Notes: generated by a model not told the origin, from the sequence alone. Shown: positions 35,555-44,687, counted from the stretch's first letter. The stretch is DNA of 64,000 nucleotides from Halocatena salina (GCF_023115355.1 NZ_CP096019.1:868001-932000), one strand, 5' to 3'. A program made the numbers and translations.

Positions 35555-35929
35555 ATGTCAGAAACACTGCGAGATATCGAATTCAATCGAGATTTTTCCG
35601 AGGAGGAGGTGAAAGAGTGGGTCAATACGTCACCAGAGTGGAAACCAGACGAACGCGTGGAAGCGAGTTCGATCGAATACGACCTTGTGACTTTTGTCGT
35701 CTACCAACAGGACAGTAGCGTTGGCTGGTTCGACCTGAACGTCGACGAAATCCCCCACGACGTGGAGAGCGGGCAGGTCTACAACGCTGAGATCGAGGGC
35801 GACACGGTCGTTTGGATGCAGTTCGATCCTGAGGTGACCGAGCGCTCGAAGGAGCGGTTGGAAGAGAATTACGATGACGTCGTAACCACGGTTGAGGAGG
35901 ACTACGAAAACGTCGACCGCGGCGAGTGA
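35555..35929 (+). CDS. Hypothetical acidic protein
   Basis: A 124-aa protein, very rich in Glu and Asp: a helical start (FNRDFSEEEVKEWVNTSPEW), a beta-rich centre (YDLVTFVVYQQDSSVGWFDLNVD, then YNAEIEGDTVVWMQFDPEV) and a helical C-terminus (ERSKERLEENYDDVVTTVEEDYENV). No known motif. It is the first intact gene of the accessory stretch; a 167-bp gap separates it from the DUF3006 gene. The codon use is consistent with a real gene. Confidence 0.6.
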   Translation: MSETLRDIEFNRDFSEEEVKEWVNTSPEWKPDERVEASSIEYDLVTFVVYQQDSSVGWFDLNVDEIPHDVESGQVYNAEIEGDTVVWMQFDPEVTERSKERLEENYDDVVTTVEEDYENVDRGE

Positions 35930-36096
35930 CTGAAGGGAATCCATGGTCTCAGATTCTACGTATGATGAGCACACGTACTGGATCGGAGCTGAGAACCGAA
36001 TGGAGCAATGCTACCGATACCAATCCATATTACATCTAGTTTAGTCTCCCTTCACCAATGTTTATACAGGTTGTGGTGTTGATATAAGATAGAGCT

Positions 36097-36456
36097 ATGA
36101 CGTCGTTCGACGGTGCTCAATACTGGTGGGAAGAGGACCCAGACAATGGTGAGTATGAACTTCAATTTGATCGGTTTGAATCAAACAAGGCCGTTCTTCT
36201 CGTAGTTGACGAGGCAGAGGAGTGGCCTATCGGAGATATCGTTCTCCCAGCAGCTAGTGTTCCTGAACTTGATCCAGATGATGCAGTCGGGACTGCGGTC
36301 TTCCACGGGACAATTGAAGACGGTGAACTCATAGAGATAGCGTACGATTCGGCACTTACTGAGCAACGCATCACAGAAGCTGAAGAGCAGGACAAGCGTA
36401 TCCGTGCGAATTCTGCCGATAAAAGCGCAGAGTCAGACAAGCCAGAGAATCAATAG
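36097..36456 (+). CDS. DUF3006-like small protein
   Basis: A 119-aa protein. Residues about 20-65 resemble DUF3006 (FDRFESNKAVLLVVDEAEEWPIGDIVLPAASVPELDPDDAVGTAV): a strand, a V-D-E turn, and a P-x-x-x-L-P segment. DUF3006 is usually found with ComEC-like MBL hydrolases, as here: the next gene starts 2 bp later. The acidic Ser/Glu/Asp/Lys tail is probably disordered. Two TATA-like elements (TTTATAC, GATATAAG) precede it. It is likely an accessory or regulatory subunit of the MBL protein. Confidence 0.7.
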   Translation: MTSFDGAQYWWEEDPDNGEYELQFDRFESNKAVLLVVDEAEEWPIGDIVLPAASVPELDPDDAVGTAVFHGTIEDGELIEIAYDSALTEQRITEAEEQDKRIRANSADKSAESDKPENQ

Positions 36457-36458
36457 CG

Positions 36459-38519
36459 ATGGGGGCCCGCAATGACACTGACGGGCTTCGTGTGGATGTG
36501 ATCGATGTCGGTCAAGGAGAGAGTATCTTGCTTGAGGGACCCACAGGAGAGACAATGCTCATCGACTCCGGTGATTATCGAGACCGGGGAGAACAGGTTC
36601 TCGCCCATCTGGATGATCGTGGAATTGACTCTCTTGATCATCTTGTCGCTACCCATTATGATGCCGATCATATTGGTGGCCATGCAATGATTGTTGAGGA
36701 ATTTGGGCAAGACAGGATTGGAACGGCATACTGTCCCTCTCAAAAAGGCGTCAACACAAAGAACTCTAAGACAAAGAGCCGGTATAAAGATGCGCTTAAA
36801 GCAAATAACCTTGAGGAGATAGCGCTTCACGAAGGGGATTCAATCAATGTTGACGGAATCACTGTGGAGGTGTTGAATCCATCTCCAGAGATAAATAGTA
36901 AAAAACAAAACCAAAACAGTCTCGCTCTTCAAGCCACCTACGATGAAAAGAGCGTTCTACTCACGGGAGATGTTGAAGGTGAGGCTGAAACCCGATTAGT
37001 CGAAGAGCATGCTGATCAACTCAGTACTGTTGATAGTCTCAAGGTGACCCACCACGGGGCAGAAAATGGAACAGATTCCGAATCACTTGCCCACACACAG
37101 CCGGACTCACTGATTATCTCCAGTGGACTGGACAATCGGTATACGACAGAGAAAAACGACTACGATGCGCATCCCCACGACGAGACGCTTAAACGAATCT
37201 CCGATCATGAGGATGACATCGATTGCTACTGGACCGCATACCACGGGACGACAAGCCTCCGCATCGAAGACGGTGAGCTACAAATTGAGGCAGCCCACGG
37301 CCAGCAAGCGCTCTCAGAAGTCGACCTAGCCGCCCTAAAATACTACGGGCGAGAGCACGATCTCGACAATGAGCAACTGGCCGAGATTGAGGAGTTCCCG
37401 TTTGCTGATTTACCAGGGGAGACGCCCAAGTGGGCATGTGAGGCTCCCATTGTCGACACGAGTCAGGCATTGTCACAAGTAGCAGACAACGAGACCGAAA
37501 CGGAACAGACAGCGCCCCAGACCGAGCAGATAGCGGAGGCCGACGTTGGTGGGATGAACCAGTCCATCAGTGAGAGAATAGATAACGCCACAGACCAAAA
37601 CGATCTCGAGGGAGCCACCCTCCACGTCACTCCCACCGAGAACACCGATGTCGACGCTTCGTTTAGCGAGGGCGATATCACCCTGTCGATCGCCGATGAC
37701 GCACAGACGACAGACGGTACCAAAGTTGACATATCACCAAGTGATGATGACTTCGAACTATCGACAGGCGACGATGGGACACTCACAGTAGCGCTTGACG
37801 AAGCTACTGGCACTACGATGGAAGTTTCTCCGGGGGCGGAGGATGACGCTGACTTCTCGTTTGGAGATGATCTGACGCTCGCGTTCGATGATAGTGAGGT
37901 TCGGGTCTCGCCTGGAGAGGAGGACATTCAGCTGCGTCCCGGCGACGACGGTGCCGTTCAGATGGCTGTTGGCGACGGGTACCTCACCAACGAGCCGAGC
38001 AACGACCCGGCGACAGACCAAACCACCGGCGCGACGGGTCTCGATGATACCGAAGAAACGGAACGAGACGAAGCAACAGCGTCAAAGGACACCAAGGAAG
38101 CAGCTAACGGATTAGCTACCGAGGCAGTACCTAACGAGAGCACGGACAACGAACCCCAAGAGCCAGAAGAGGGAGTGACAGCGGCCGGAGCAAACGGAGA
38201 CGACTCATCCGGCGAGTCCGACGTGGATGAGCACACCGTGGACAAGCCTAGCAGCCTTCCACGGTGGATGGATCTCGACTACGATGGTCTCGTATCGTCC
38301 GTGGACTCGAACAGTAAATGGGTGGATTCGAAGCCCCCCAAATTTGCCGATCCATGGCTGACAGCGCCGGAACGAGAATCTGACGAACGTACGAACGGGC
38401 GTGACCGTGCCACTGAGACCACGCCCCAATCCAATGATGAAAGAAATGCAGACCGCGACGATGCTGACCCCACCCTAACTGACAGTGGACCCAGCAGCGG
38501 TGATCCCAGTATCGGATAG
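36459..38519 (+). CDS. ComEC/Rec2-like MBL-fold hydrolase with long acidic repeat tail
   Basis: A 686-aa protein. Residues about 10-275 are a metallo-beta-lactamase fold of the ComEC C-terminal type: VIDVGQGESILLEG, ligand set ATHYDADHIGG (His66, Asp68, Asp70, His71), LLTGD (Asp171), KVTHHG (His198-199) and NRYTTEK..HPHDETLKRI. All metal ligands are kept. No membrane channel or signal is present, so it is cytosolic, unlike full ComEC. From about 380 to 500 there are four degenerate repeats (SPx..D..FSxGDD.TLxxxDD). The remaining acidic Ser/Thr/Glu/Asp tail is disordered. It is in an operon with the DUF3006 gene. Predicted role: single-strand nuclease. Confidence 0.85.
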   Translation: MGARNDTDGLRVDVIDVGQGESILLEGPTGETMLIDSGDYRDRGEQVLAHLDDRGIDSLDHLVATHYDADHIGGHAMIVEEFGQDRIGTAYCPSQKGVNTKNSKTKSRYKDALKANNLEEIALHEGDSINVDGITVEVLNPSPEINSKKQNQNSLALQATYDEKSVLLTGDVEGEAETRLVEEHADQLSTVDSLKVTHHGAENGTDSESLAHTQPDSLIISSGLDNRYTTEKNDYDAHPHDETLKRISDHEDDIDCYWTAYHGTTSLRIEDGELQIEAAHGQQALSEVDLAALKYYGREHDLDNEQLAEIEEFPFADLPGETPKWACEAPIVDTSQALSQVADNETETEQTAPQTEQIAEADVGGMNQSISERIDNATDQNDLEGATLHVTPTENTDVDASFSEGDITLSIADDAQTTDGTKVDISPSDDDFELSTGDDGTLTVALDEATGTTMEVSPGAEDDADFSFGDDLTLAFDDSEVRVSPGEEDIQLRPGDDGAVQMAVGDGYLTNEPSNDPATDQTTGATGLDDTEETERDEATASKDTKEAANGLATEAVPNESTDNEPQEPEEGVTAAGANGDDSSGESDVDEHTVDKPSSLPRWMDLDYDGLVSSVDSNSKWVDSKPPKFADPWLTAPERESDERTNGRDRATETTPQSNDERNADRDDADPTLTDSGPSSGDPSIG

Positions 38520-38561
38520 GTCTCCGTCACTTTGGTGGATGGCTGGAGAGCATCATGCGTC

Positions 38562-40259
38562 TCAGTCGTGATCAGTTGGTACAGGCGATCGCTGTTCCTC
38601 TGTGGACTCACCCGGTTCGAGTGCTTTTCTCGAAGACTTCTCAGGCAGCGCCGTAGCATCACTACCACTGGCTGGATCAGCTGGCTTGAGCACACTCTCG
38701 ACGAATTCTCGCGTCGTATCATTCAACATCGAGATATACCCATGCAACCACCCGGCTTGTTTCACGACCACACCCACGCCGGGATCCCAACGGCGGATTT
38801 CGCCCGTTGAGAAGGGATGTTCCTCGACCTCCTTGACCTCGCGGCGCTTGCGGTCCCAGCTGTCTTTTCCGACGTGCTGGGTGTACTCCGAGAAGTCCTC
38901 TCCGATCGCTGAACGATAAAATTCGACGGTTTGAGGATCGTTCGGCCGTAGTAGGATCATCGATACTAGCCCCGCCAGAATCGCCTCCCCTCCGGACTCT
39001 CCGTAGTTCTCGTACAGTTGTTGAACGGACTGAAGAGTCACGAGCGTCACAACTTGCTCCCCACGCCCGACGTTGACGAGTTCCTCCAGCCGTCGGAGAT
39101 GCGGAATCTGGGCAAACTCATCCAACACGAAATACGAATACTCATCCGTGTCTTGCATCGCAAACATTGCGGCGTGATCGATCAGAAATCGAAAGATCGG
39201 TTTCGTTGCCTGTCCAGACTCTTTCGGGAAATCGAGTACGATCGGAACTCCTTGTGGATCGTTAGTATGCTCACGAAGCGAAAAACCCCTCCCGTCGTCT
39301 GGTTCGTCTCCGAAATCCCCAACAAACACCTTGTTGACGACACGCTGGACCGACGCATACACGCCCTGGGCCTGTTTGGGACTCGCCTCCACGTCAATGG
39401 CCGATGCGGCCGCCTGGAACTCCGAGTACTCGTTTAAATCCTCATACACCTCTTGAACCCCCCGTGTCTGGAAATAGTAGCGCACTGCCGCATTCGAGAG
39501 GTTCTCCTTGTCGCTCCGGTGTAACATCATCTTCAGGCAGGCGGCGAACACTTGCCGGGCCATATCGTCGAAGAAGTCGTTGTCGCCACCGCTCAGTTGG
39601 GGGAAGAGTGCACGAGCGAATTCATCAACATCGTGATTCGAATCGAACTCTCGAAAAAGGTTCCAGATATGTGTCGAACCTTCCATCGATATTTTAATAT
39701 AATCGACATTGATGGAGTCAAAGAATTCTTGGAAATCAGACTTGTGATCGTACACCAACACCAACGAATCCTGGTCAAACAATAGCTGTTGGACGAGATG
39801 TTTCGCAGCTTCGGTTTTTCCCGAGCCAGGTGCCCCAGCGACGAGAATCGAGCGCTTGGGCAGATCAACGCTTCCAGCCCACTGATCGAGCAAGCCGATT
39901 CCTTCACTCGTATTTTCGATATCCATATTAATAACCAGCCCATCGCCCAATCCCTTCCAATACCGATACGCGTGATATCGACCACGACAGAACCACATGA
40001 GCGACAGCCCAGCCAGCACACCCCAAAGCACTGTTACCGGAATCAACTGGATGGAACGCACCCATATCCCAAACAAGCCCAGTCCGAGGAGCACCAGAAA
40101 CGGCACGATCGTCCAATGAACTGCGCGCAGCGGATCGAAGATCGAGGATACTCCGCGCCAAAACGGACTCCACATCGGCCGCTCAACGAAGAGTGGACCA
40201 ACTGCTAACACGACAAGTCCAGCTAGTATCCACAGGCTGACAGCACTCGCAATCTCCAT
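38562..40259 (-). CDS. VirD4/TraD-like membrane ATPase (type IV coupling protein family)
   Basis: A 565-aa protein. Three N-terminal helices (about 5-25, 50-66, 72-92) are followed by an ATPase: Walker A GAPGSGKT (142-149), LVYDHKSDFQEF, Walker B SYFVLDEFAQIPHL (375-388), then the arginine/Gln region VTLVTLQSVQQL and LLRPNDPQTVEFY. The order matches TraD/VirD4 hexameric pumps that move DNA or protein through membranes. The Pro/Ser/Glu tail is disordered. No relaxase, VirB4 or pilus genes are near. It converges with the MBL gene (42 bp). Confidence 0.85.
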   Translation of the reverse strand: MEIASAVSLWILAGLVVLAVGPLFVERPMWSPFWRGVSSIFDPLRAVHWTIVPFLVLLGLGLFGIWVRSIQLIPVTVLWGVLAGLSLMWFCRGRYHAYRYWKGLGDGLVINMDIENTSEGIGLLDQWAGSVDLPKRSILVAGAPGSGKTEAAKHLVQQLLFDQDSLVLVYDHKSDFQEFFDSINVDYIKISMEGSTHIWNLFREFDSNHDVDEFARALFPQLSGGDNDFFDDMARQVFAACLKMMLHRSDKENLSNAAVRYYFQTRGVQEVYEDLNEYSEFQAAASAIDVEASPKQAQGVYASVQRVVNKVFVGDFGDEPDDGRGFSLREHTNDPQGVPIVLDFPKESGQATKPIFRFLIDHAAMFAMQDTDEYSYFVLDEFAQIPHLRRLEELVNVGRGEQVVTLVTLQSVQQLYENYGESGGEAILAGLVSMILLRPNDPQTVEFYRSAIGEDFSEYTQHVGKDSWDRKRREVKEVEEHPFSTGEIRRWDPGVGVVVKQAGWLHGYISMLNDTTREFVESVLKPADPASGSDATALPEKSSRKALEPGESTEEQRSPVPTDHD

Positions 40260-40499
40260 CAGAGTCCCCCCATATATTGTTTTTTGCTGACATTGATATC
40301 AAAGCTAGATAAAAACAGTTTGGGAACAATGCTTGCCGTCGATCGTGGGCGGTTATGTTTGAGTAATCGTGGCGAATGTATTTTAAATCGAAGTGCTTGG
40401 TCACTCATGTAGTCCCAACTTCACTCAATTCAAACATATATCCTATGATTCTGTTGTTTGTGTCTTCGACCGAACGTTATTCGTTGGACGATAGATAGT
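40260..40499. other. Non-coding interval, right edge of accessory block
   Basis: An AT-rich 240-bp stretch (for example 40370-40390 and 40430-40450). No gene was found. It separates the coupling-ATPase start from the Pus10 stop and is a candidate for the right boundary of the accessory stretch; a copy of the tRNA-Thr 3' end was not seen here. Confidence 0.4.
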
Positions 40500-41786
40500 T
40501 CACGAACCAACGAAATAGTCGGACTGTTCGAACGGTTCGGTTTCTCCTTCGACGCCGGTCACGTCGAGCACCGTCACGACAGCGTCCACGCTCAGCAGTC
40601 CAGCGAGGCTCGGCTCGGTCCGTCCCTCATCACCACTGATGAGTTCTTTGACGTACAGGCCACCTTCCCCGTGGAGTTCGACCGTTCCGTGGTACTCGTC
40701 TGTGACTTCGCCCTCGATATCGTACACTGTTCGCGTTCGATCGATGTCGGCCCGTCGGTGGTCGACGCGGTTGGGTGTGCGCTGCTCGACTGTCGCACCC
40801 TCAAGCGCGCCGAGCGCATCCTGGAACGCTGCCGTGTCGATCGGCGCGTCGAATTCTACCTCCATTCGGTACGTCTTCGAGGCGTCTAATTGCTTGACGC
40901 GTTCGACCATTTCGTGTGTGGCGGCCCGGAGTCCGGACACCTCGACGGCGTCGGCTTGCTCGTTGATTTCCGTTTCGAGTCGATCGAGATCCACAGATCG
41001 CTTGCGCGGTTCGTCGATTTCGATGACGAACGGACGACCGTCCCCGAGCATCCGGGCATCGACATCCTCGCGCCCAGCGCCGTGAAAGACCGCATCGCTG
41101 CCGTCCATCGCCTCTTGAAGAAGCGGTGCCGTCTGCTGTTCGACGCTCGTTCCGTACCGATAGCCGGTCCCCTCACACGCCGCACACCGTTTTCCCCGGC
41201 GCATGCCCGTCTGACCACAGTCCGAACACGGCCACTTCGTTTGAGGCACGTCGCGTTTGAGCTTGCGATACCGCCCGTAAACGAACGCCGAGTTCACCTG
41301 CAGTTCGATCTCATCGGTCGCCAGATCGATGAGGACGAGCGCGTCGGGACGCTCCAGATCGACCTCGCCGTCGATCGCTGCCCCGATCCGTTTTCCGACT
41401 TCGCGGTTGAGTTCGCGTTTCAACGGTTCGCCTGCCGCCGCTTCGAGTCCTACGTCCTCACGCAACAACCGATCGTTCTCTTCGAGCAACGGCGGAACGC
41501 GCGTTCCGACTTGGTAGGTATCGATCTCCCATCCCTCGAGCATCCTGATCGCCCGCTCCGCAAACGAGTCAACACGGGCGGACTCGCCTTCACAAACCCA
41601 ACACGACTCTTCGTCTGCGTGTGGCTCGTACGGATGATCGTCAGCAAGAGCAACGGTGATCCGAAGCGAACGACCGCGCTGGGTGTTCGTGAGACCGAAC
41701 CCCCGATCAGCGACGAGTCGGCCAAGACAAGGATCACAAAGCGGGCCAGTATCCAGTGCCGCCCGAGTAAGCGCAAGAAGGTCCAT
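40500..41786 (-). CDS. pus10: tRNA pseudouridine(54/55) synthase Pus10
   Basis: A 428-aa protein. The N-terminal zinc cluster (CDPCLGRL and CWVCEGES) and THUMP-like part come first; a second CxxC pair lies in the middle (CSDCGQTGMRRGKRCAACEGTGYRYGTS). The catalytic domain has GAGREDVDARMLGDGRPFVIEI with the nucleophilic Asp, and a late RTVYDIEG / KELISGDEGRTEPSL element. Pus10 makes pseudouridine 54 and 55 in archaeal tRNA. The start at 41786 (MDLLALTRAALDTGPLCDPC) is chosen; the longer frame overlaps the zinc-finger gene and has Arg-rich, non-coding composition. Confidence 0.95.
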   Translation of the reverse strand: MDLLALTRAALDTGPLCDPCLGRLVADRGFGLTNTQRGRSLRITVALADDHPYEPHADEESCWVCEGESARVDSFAERAIRMLEGWEIDTYQVGTRVPPLLEENDRLLREDVGLEAAAGEPLKRELNREVGKRIGAAIDGEVDLERPDALVLIDLATDEIELQVNSAFVYGRYRKLKRDVPQTKWPCSDCGQTGMRRGKRCAACEGTGYRYGTSVEQQTAPLLQEAMDGSDAVFHGAGREDVDARMLGDGRPFVIEIDEPRKRSVDLDRLETEINEQADAVEVSGLRAATHEMVERVKQLDASKTYRMEVEFDAPIDTAAFQDALGALEGATVEQRTPNRVDHRRADIDRTRTVYDIEGEVTDEYHGTVELHGEGGLYVKELISGDEGRTEPSLAGLLSVDAVVTVLDVTGVEGETEPFEQSDYFVGS

Positions 41787-41836
41787 GGTGTTAGTATCAC
41801 CAATCGCGCCGAAGGCTTGGTCCTTCCGAGTCCAAC

Positions 41837-42004
41837 TCACACGACGGCGTCGTGTTCTCTCCGAGCGTGCTCTCTGAGTTGCTCGGCCGACTCGAACGTC
41901 ATTCCACAACTGCATCGGTGTTTTATTGTCACCGTTTTGTTAGACCCGTTGGTGGCCATATTTCCCCCTTGGGCCGCACCGATTTGTACGTTATGTTTTT
42001 TCAT
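41837..42004 (-). CDS. 55-aa C2H2-like zinc-finger microprotein
   Basis: The frame from ATG 42004 reads MKNITYKSVRPKGEIWPPTG, then a finger CSCGMTFESAEQLREHARREH with Cys-x-Cys and His-x4-His ligands, ending HDAVV. This is a one-finger C2H2-like domain with haloarchaeal composition. Small one-domain zinc-finger proteins are known in haloarchaea. It lies 4 bp after the glycosyltransferase stop and 50 bp before pus10, all on one strand, so it could be in the same transcript. Function unknown; DNA, RNA or protein binding is possible. Confidence 0.65.
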   Translation of the reverse strand: MKKHNVQIGAAQGGNMATNGSNKTVTIKHRCSCGMTFESAEQLREHARREHDAVV

Positions 42005-42008
42005 ACCA

Positions 42009-43853
42009 TCATGGCTCTTTCGGCGGTGGGGAGCAAGAGCCGGTGCGTTCGAGGATCACAGTGTACTGATTCCGACCGAAATCCTGCGGGTCACCATACT
42101 GGATCGATCTGGGATTCACGCCAACACCGAGGAGATCCAGCCAGCCGTTTCGCTGGGGGGGTTGGTCGAGGAACGCTGGACGAGGACCGAACGTCGCTGC
42201 GACGGAGTAGGGATAGGTGTCCTCGGCAAGCAACGCCCTGTAATAGTCGGTCTGTCCTGACCAGGAGAGCCGTTCGGCTCGGACGTTCCAGTCGTCCGGA
42301 GCGAGATGGAGAATGCCGTTGTGATAGGTTAGCTCGATGTACTCCGGACAACGCTGGGGCATCTCCTGTATCCACCCGGTGTAGGTCTCCCGCGCCACGG
42401 GATCACCGTTTTCGTTCATGTGTTCGTATCGAGGGCGGCTGACAGTCATCCCGTGAGGAATAGCAGCCTCTTGGGGATCGGCCACGTACGTTTCGATCAC
42501 CGCGTCCTCATCGGCGTGTGTCTGGAGCCAGTCGGTTGCCTCGTCTCGGGGTTGGGTCGCGTAGCCAAGCACGCCGATCCCGGCGTACACGCTGCTCGAA
42601 ACCACGAGCACAGCGATGATCGGGCGGGCAAGAGAGCGGTCGTGATCGTGAAGACGCGCCAACCCCACCCCCACGAGGAGAACGACCAACGGAAACGTCA
42701 GCAGGAGGTGATGGGTTCGAATGTAGGACCAGCGAGCGAACACTATCAGAAGCGTCGTGATACAGACCAACGACAGCACGACGCCGTTGGTTTCGGACGA
42801 TCGCTTCCAGAGACGGGGGACGCTCATCGCCACACTGGCGAGTCCTGCGCTGAACAACGGCAGTCCTAGCCCGTCGAGATAGCCACGGAGAAGCCACCAC
42901 CAGCTTGGTCTGTCGAGCCAGCCGTAAACGTTGCTTTTGTTCGACGTGCCGCGGTCCATCCGATGAATGATCCGTTCGATTCCGTCACCAAACACACTGG
43001 GATAGCCGACGACGATGACTGTCACACCGAGGATCAGTCCGAGGCCCAACAGTCCCGGTCGTACCAGTGCATCACTCCACTCCGTGTCAGGTTCGAATCC
43101 GTACAGGACGTACGCGACACCGAGCAGAATCACTCCAATACCGGCGGTGAGTTTGAACGCGATGCCCAATCCACCAAACACACAGCCAGCCAGAAACACC
43201 GCCCGATCACCTGTCTCGGCGTATCGGAGCGCACAGTATACGACGAGCAAGAAGCACAGCAGCGCGGGAACGTCTTCCCCGACCTCGTGGGCCATGGCGA
43301 GAAATCCCCACGTGACCGTCAACAGGAACGCCGATAGCCGCCCAGCGAGACGGTCACGCATCGTAACTCCGATCCGGTAGGTGACGTAGACGCACGCGAT
43401 AGCCACCACGACGTTGATGAGACGTGCGAATAACAACCCCCACGTCCAGATCCAACGCGGCGTATCGAGCCAGTGTGCCCACAGGTCGAACGCTTGTTGC
43501 TCGGGCAGCGTCGTGAACGCCTCGAGCTGTCCGAATACGACGGCTGCGGCGAACACCGGCAAAAGAGCGATGCCGAAGAGATAAAACGACGCTCCGTACG
43601 CTCGTCCCCGCGCGATCCCGTCGAGGAATGATTCCAACGTCGGCTCCTCGACGTAGTATCCGACGGCGACCATCACGTTGTTGATGCGCCACCGCTCATC
43701 GCGCGTTGCGAAGTTCGGAATCCGATGCCAAAACCAAAAACCCGCGAATACCGCGGCTGCTACCAGAATATACGGAAGATACGGATCCGTCTTGAGATCG
43801 TCAGTAACCTGCTGTTTCGCCCGTCCCAGCAGGTCACCCATCGCACGCCACAT
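42009..43853 (-). CDS. PMT/ArnT-like family 39 glycosyltransferase, membrane-bound
   Basis: A 614-aa protein with about 11 hydrophobic helices and a soluble C-terminal part (about 440-614). The first external loop holds FATRDERWRINN, where an Asp-Glu pair replaces the catalytic D-E of PMT-type enzymes. These enzymes use polyprenyl-phosphate sugars to modify proteins or lipids. ARLINVVVAIACVYVTYRIG and AHEVGEDVPALLCFLLVVYCAL follow the usual PMT pattern. It is probably outside-facing and involved in surface glycan addition. An ATG four codons in (43841) is an alternative start. Confidence 0.87.
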   Translation of the reverse strand: MWRAMGDLLGRAKQQVTDDLKTDPYLPYILVAAAVFAGFWFWHRIPNFATRDERWRINNVMVAVGYYVEEPTLESFLDGIARGRAYGASFYLFGIALLPVFAAAVVFGQLEAFTTLPEQQAFDLWAHWLDTPRWIWTWGLLFARLINVVVAIACVYVTYRIGVTMRDRLAGRLSAFLLTVTWGFLAMAHEVGEDVPALLCFLLVVYCALRYAETGDRAVFLAGCVFGGLGIAFKLTAGIGVILLGVAYVLYGFEPDTEWSDALVRPGLLGLGLILGVTVIVVGYPSVFGDGIERIIHRMDRGTSNKSNVYGWLDRPSWWWLLRGYLDGLGLPLFSAGLASVAMSVPRLWKRSSETNGVVLSLVCITTLLIVFARWSYIRTHHLLLTFPLVVLLVGVGLARLHDHDRSLARPIIAVLVVSSSVYAGIGVLGYATQPRDEATDWLQTHADEDAVIETYVADPQEAAIPHGMTVSRPRYEHMNENGDPVARETYTGWIQEMPQRCPEYIELTYHNGILHLAPDDWNVRAERLSWSGQTDYYRALLAEDTYPYSVAATFGPRPAFLDQPPQRNGWLDLLGVGVNPRSIQYGDPQDFGRNQYTVILERTGSCSPPPKEP

Positions 43854-43981
43854 ACAGGCGCTTCAACGAGGAGTGCATATAAACGATGTTAGTTTGACTT
43901 TTCGGCTTCTGGGCTGTGGTTTCCGAGAATGACGGAACGATCGGACGAACGTTTTTATTATCAGTTGTTCTTTCCCACCGT

Positions 43982-44635
43982 ATGAGGTTCGTAATTGTGG
44001 GCTACGGACGGGTTGGTATCAGAACGGCGGACATCCTCCGGTTAGAGGACCACGAAGTCGTGATCGTCGATACCGATCCGGAAAAGGTCGAGCGCGCCAA
44101 AGAGGAAGGATTCGAGGTGTACGCCGGTAGTGGGGATGAGGAATCAGTATTGCTGGAAGCTGGCGTCGAGTCCGCCGACGCGGTCGGCGGGATGACCGGC
44201 GATCTGAACGTGAACCTCAGCGCGTGCGTTATCGCGGATCAATACGACTGTCGGACGGTACTCCGGATCGACGACGACTATCACGCCGACATCTACGAGA
44301 AGTACGCCGCGGAGGTAGACGAAGTGGTGTATCCCGAACGGTTGGGAGCAGCAGGAGCGAAAACTGCCCTGCACGGGGGTGATTTCGATGTGCTCGGAGC
44401 ACTGACGGAGAACGTATCGGCCGGGAGCGTCACCGTCGGTGAAGATGCGGCCATCATCGGGGACCGCGTCGTGGGTGTCGACTTGCCCGGAGAGTCGCTC
44501 ATCTACGCCCACGGCCGGGAGGGCGAATCGATGACGATCCCGCTCCCACAGACGACGATCGAAGCCGGGGATACGATCGCGTTCATGGCCGATCCCGATC
44601 TCGTTTCTGAGGTTCGCGGGCTGCTCAGCGGCTGA
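43982..44635 (+). CDS. TrkA-N/TrkA-C protein (K+ channel or transporter regulator)
   Basis: A 217-aa protein. The RCK N-domain has FVIVGYGRVGIRTADIL (GxGxxG, residues 4-20) and the acidic end VVIVDTDPEKVERAKEEGF that selects NAD(H). The TrkA-C domain (about 145-217) ends GDTIAFMADPDLVSEVRGLL. It should gate a potassium transporter in response to NAD(H)/nucleotides; no channel gene is adjacent. The ATG at 43982 has TTTTTATTATC about 28 nt upstream; 22 extra upstream codons are rejected. Confidence 0.92.
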   Translation: MRFVIVGYGRVGIRTADILRLEDHEVVIVDTDPEKVERAKEEGFEVYAGSGDEESVLLEAGVESADAVGGMTGDLNVNLSACVIADQYDCRTVLRIDDDYHADIYEKYAAEVDEVVYPERLGAAGAKTALHGGDFDVLGALTENVSAGSVTVGEDAAIIGDRVVGVDLPGESLIYAHGREGESMTIPLPQTTIEAGDTIAFMADPDLVSEVRGLLSG

Positions 44636-44687
44636 GAACGCTTTAGCGACCGATGAACGTTTGCCCCTAGAGAACGACCGGGGACGT

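Noticed and set aside
33907-40499. Integrase or attachment-site repeats proving a tRNA-Thr island
   Set aside because: Reading through 34-41 kb found no second copy of the tRNA 3' end and no tyrosine recombinase motif.
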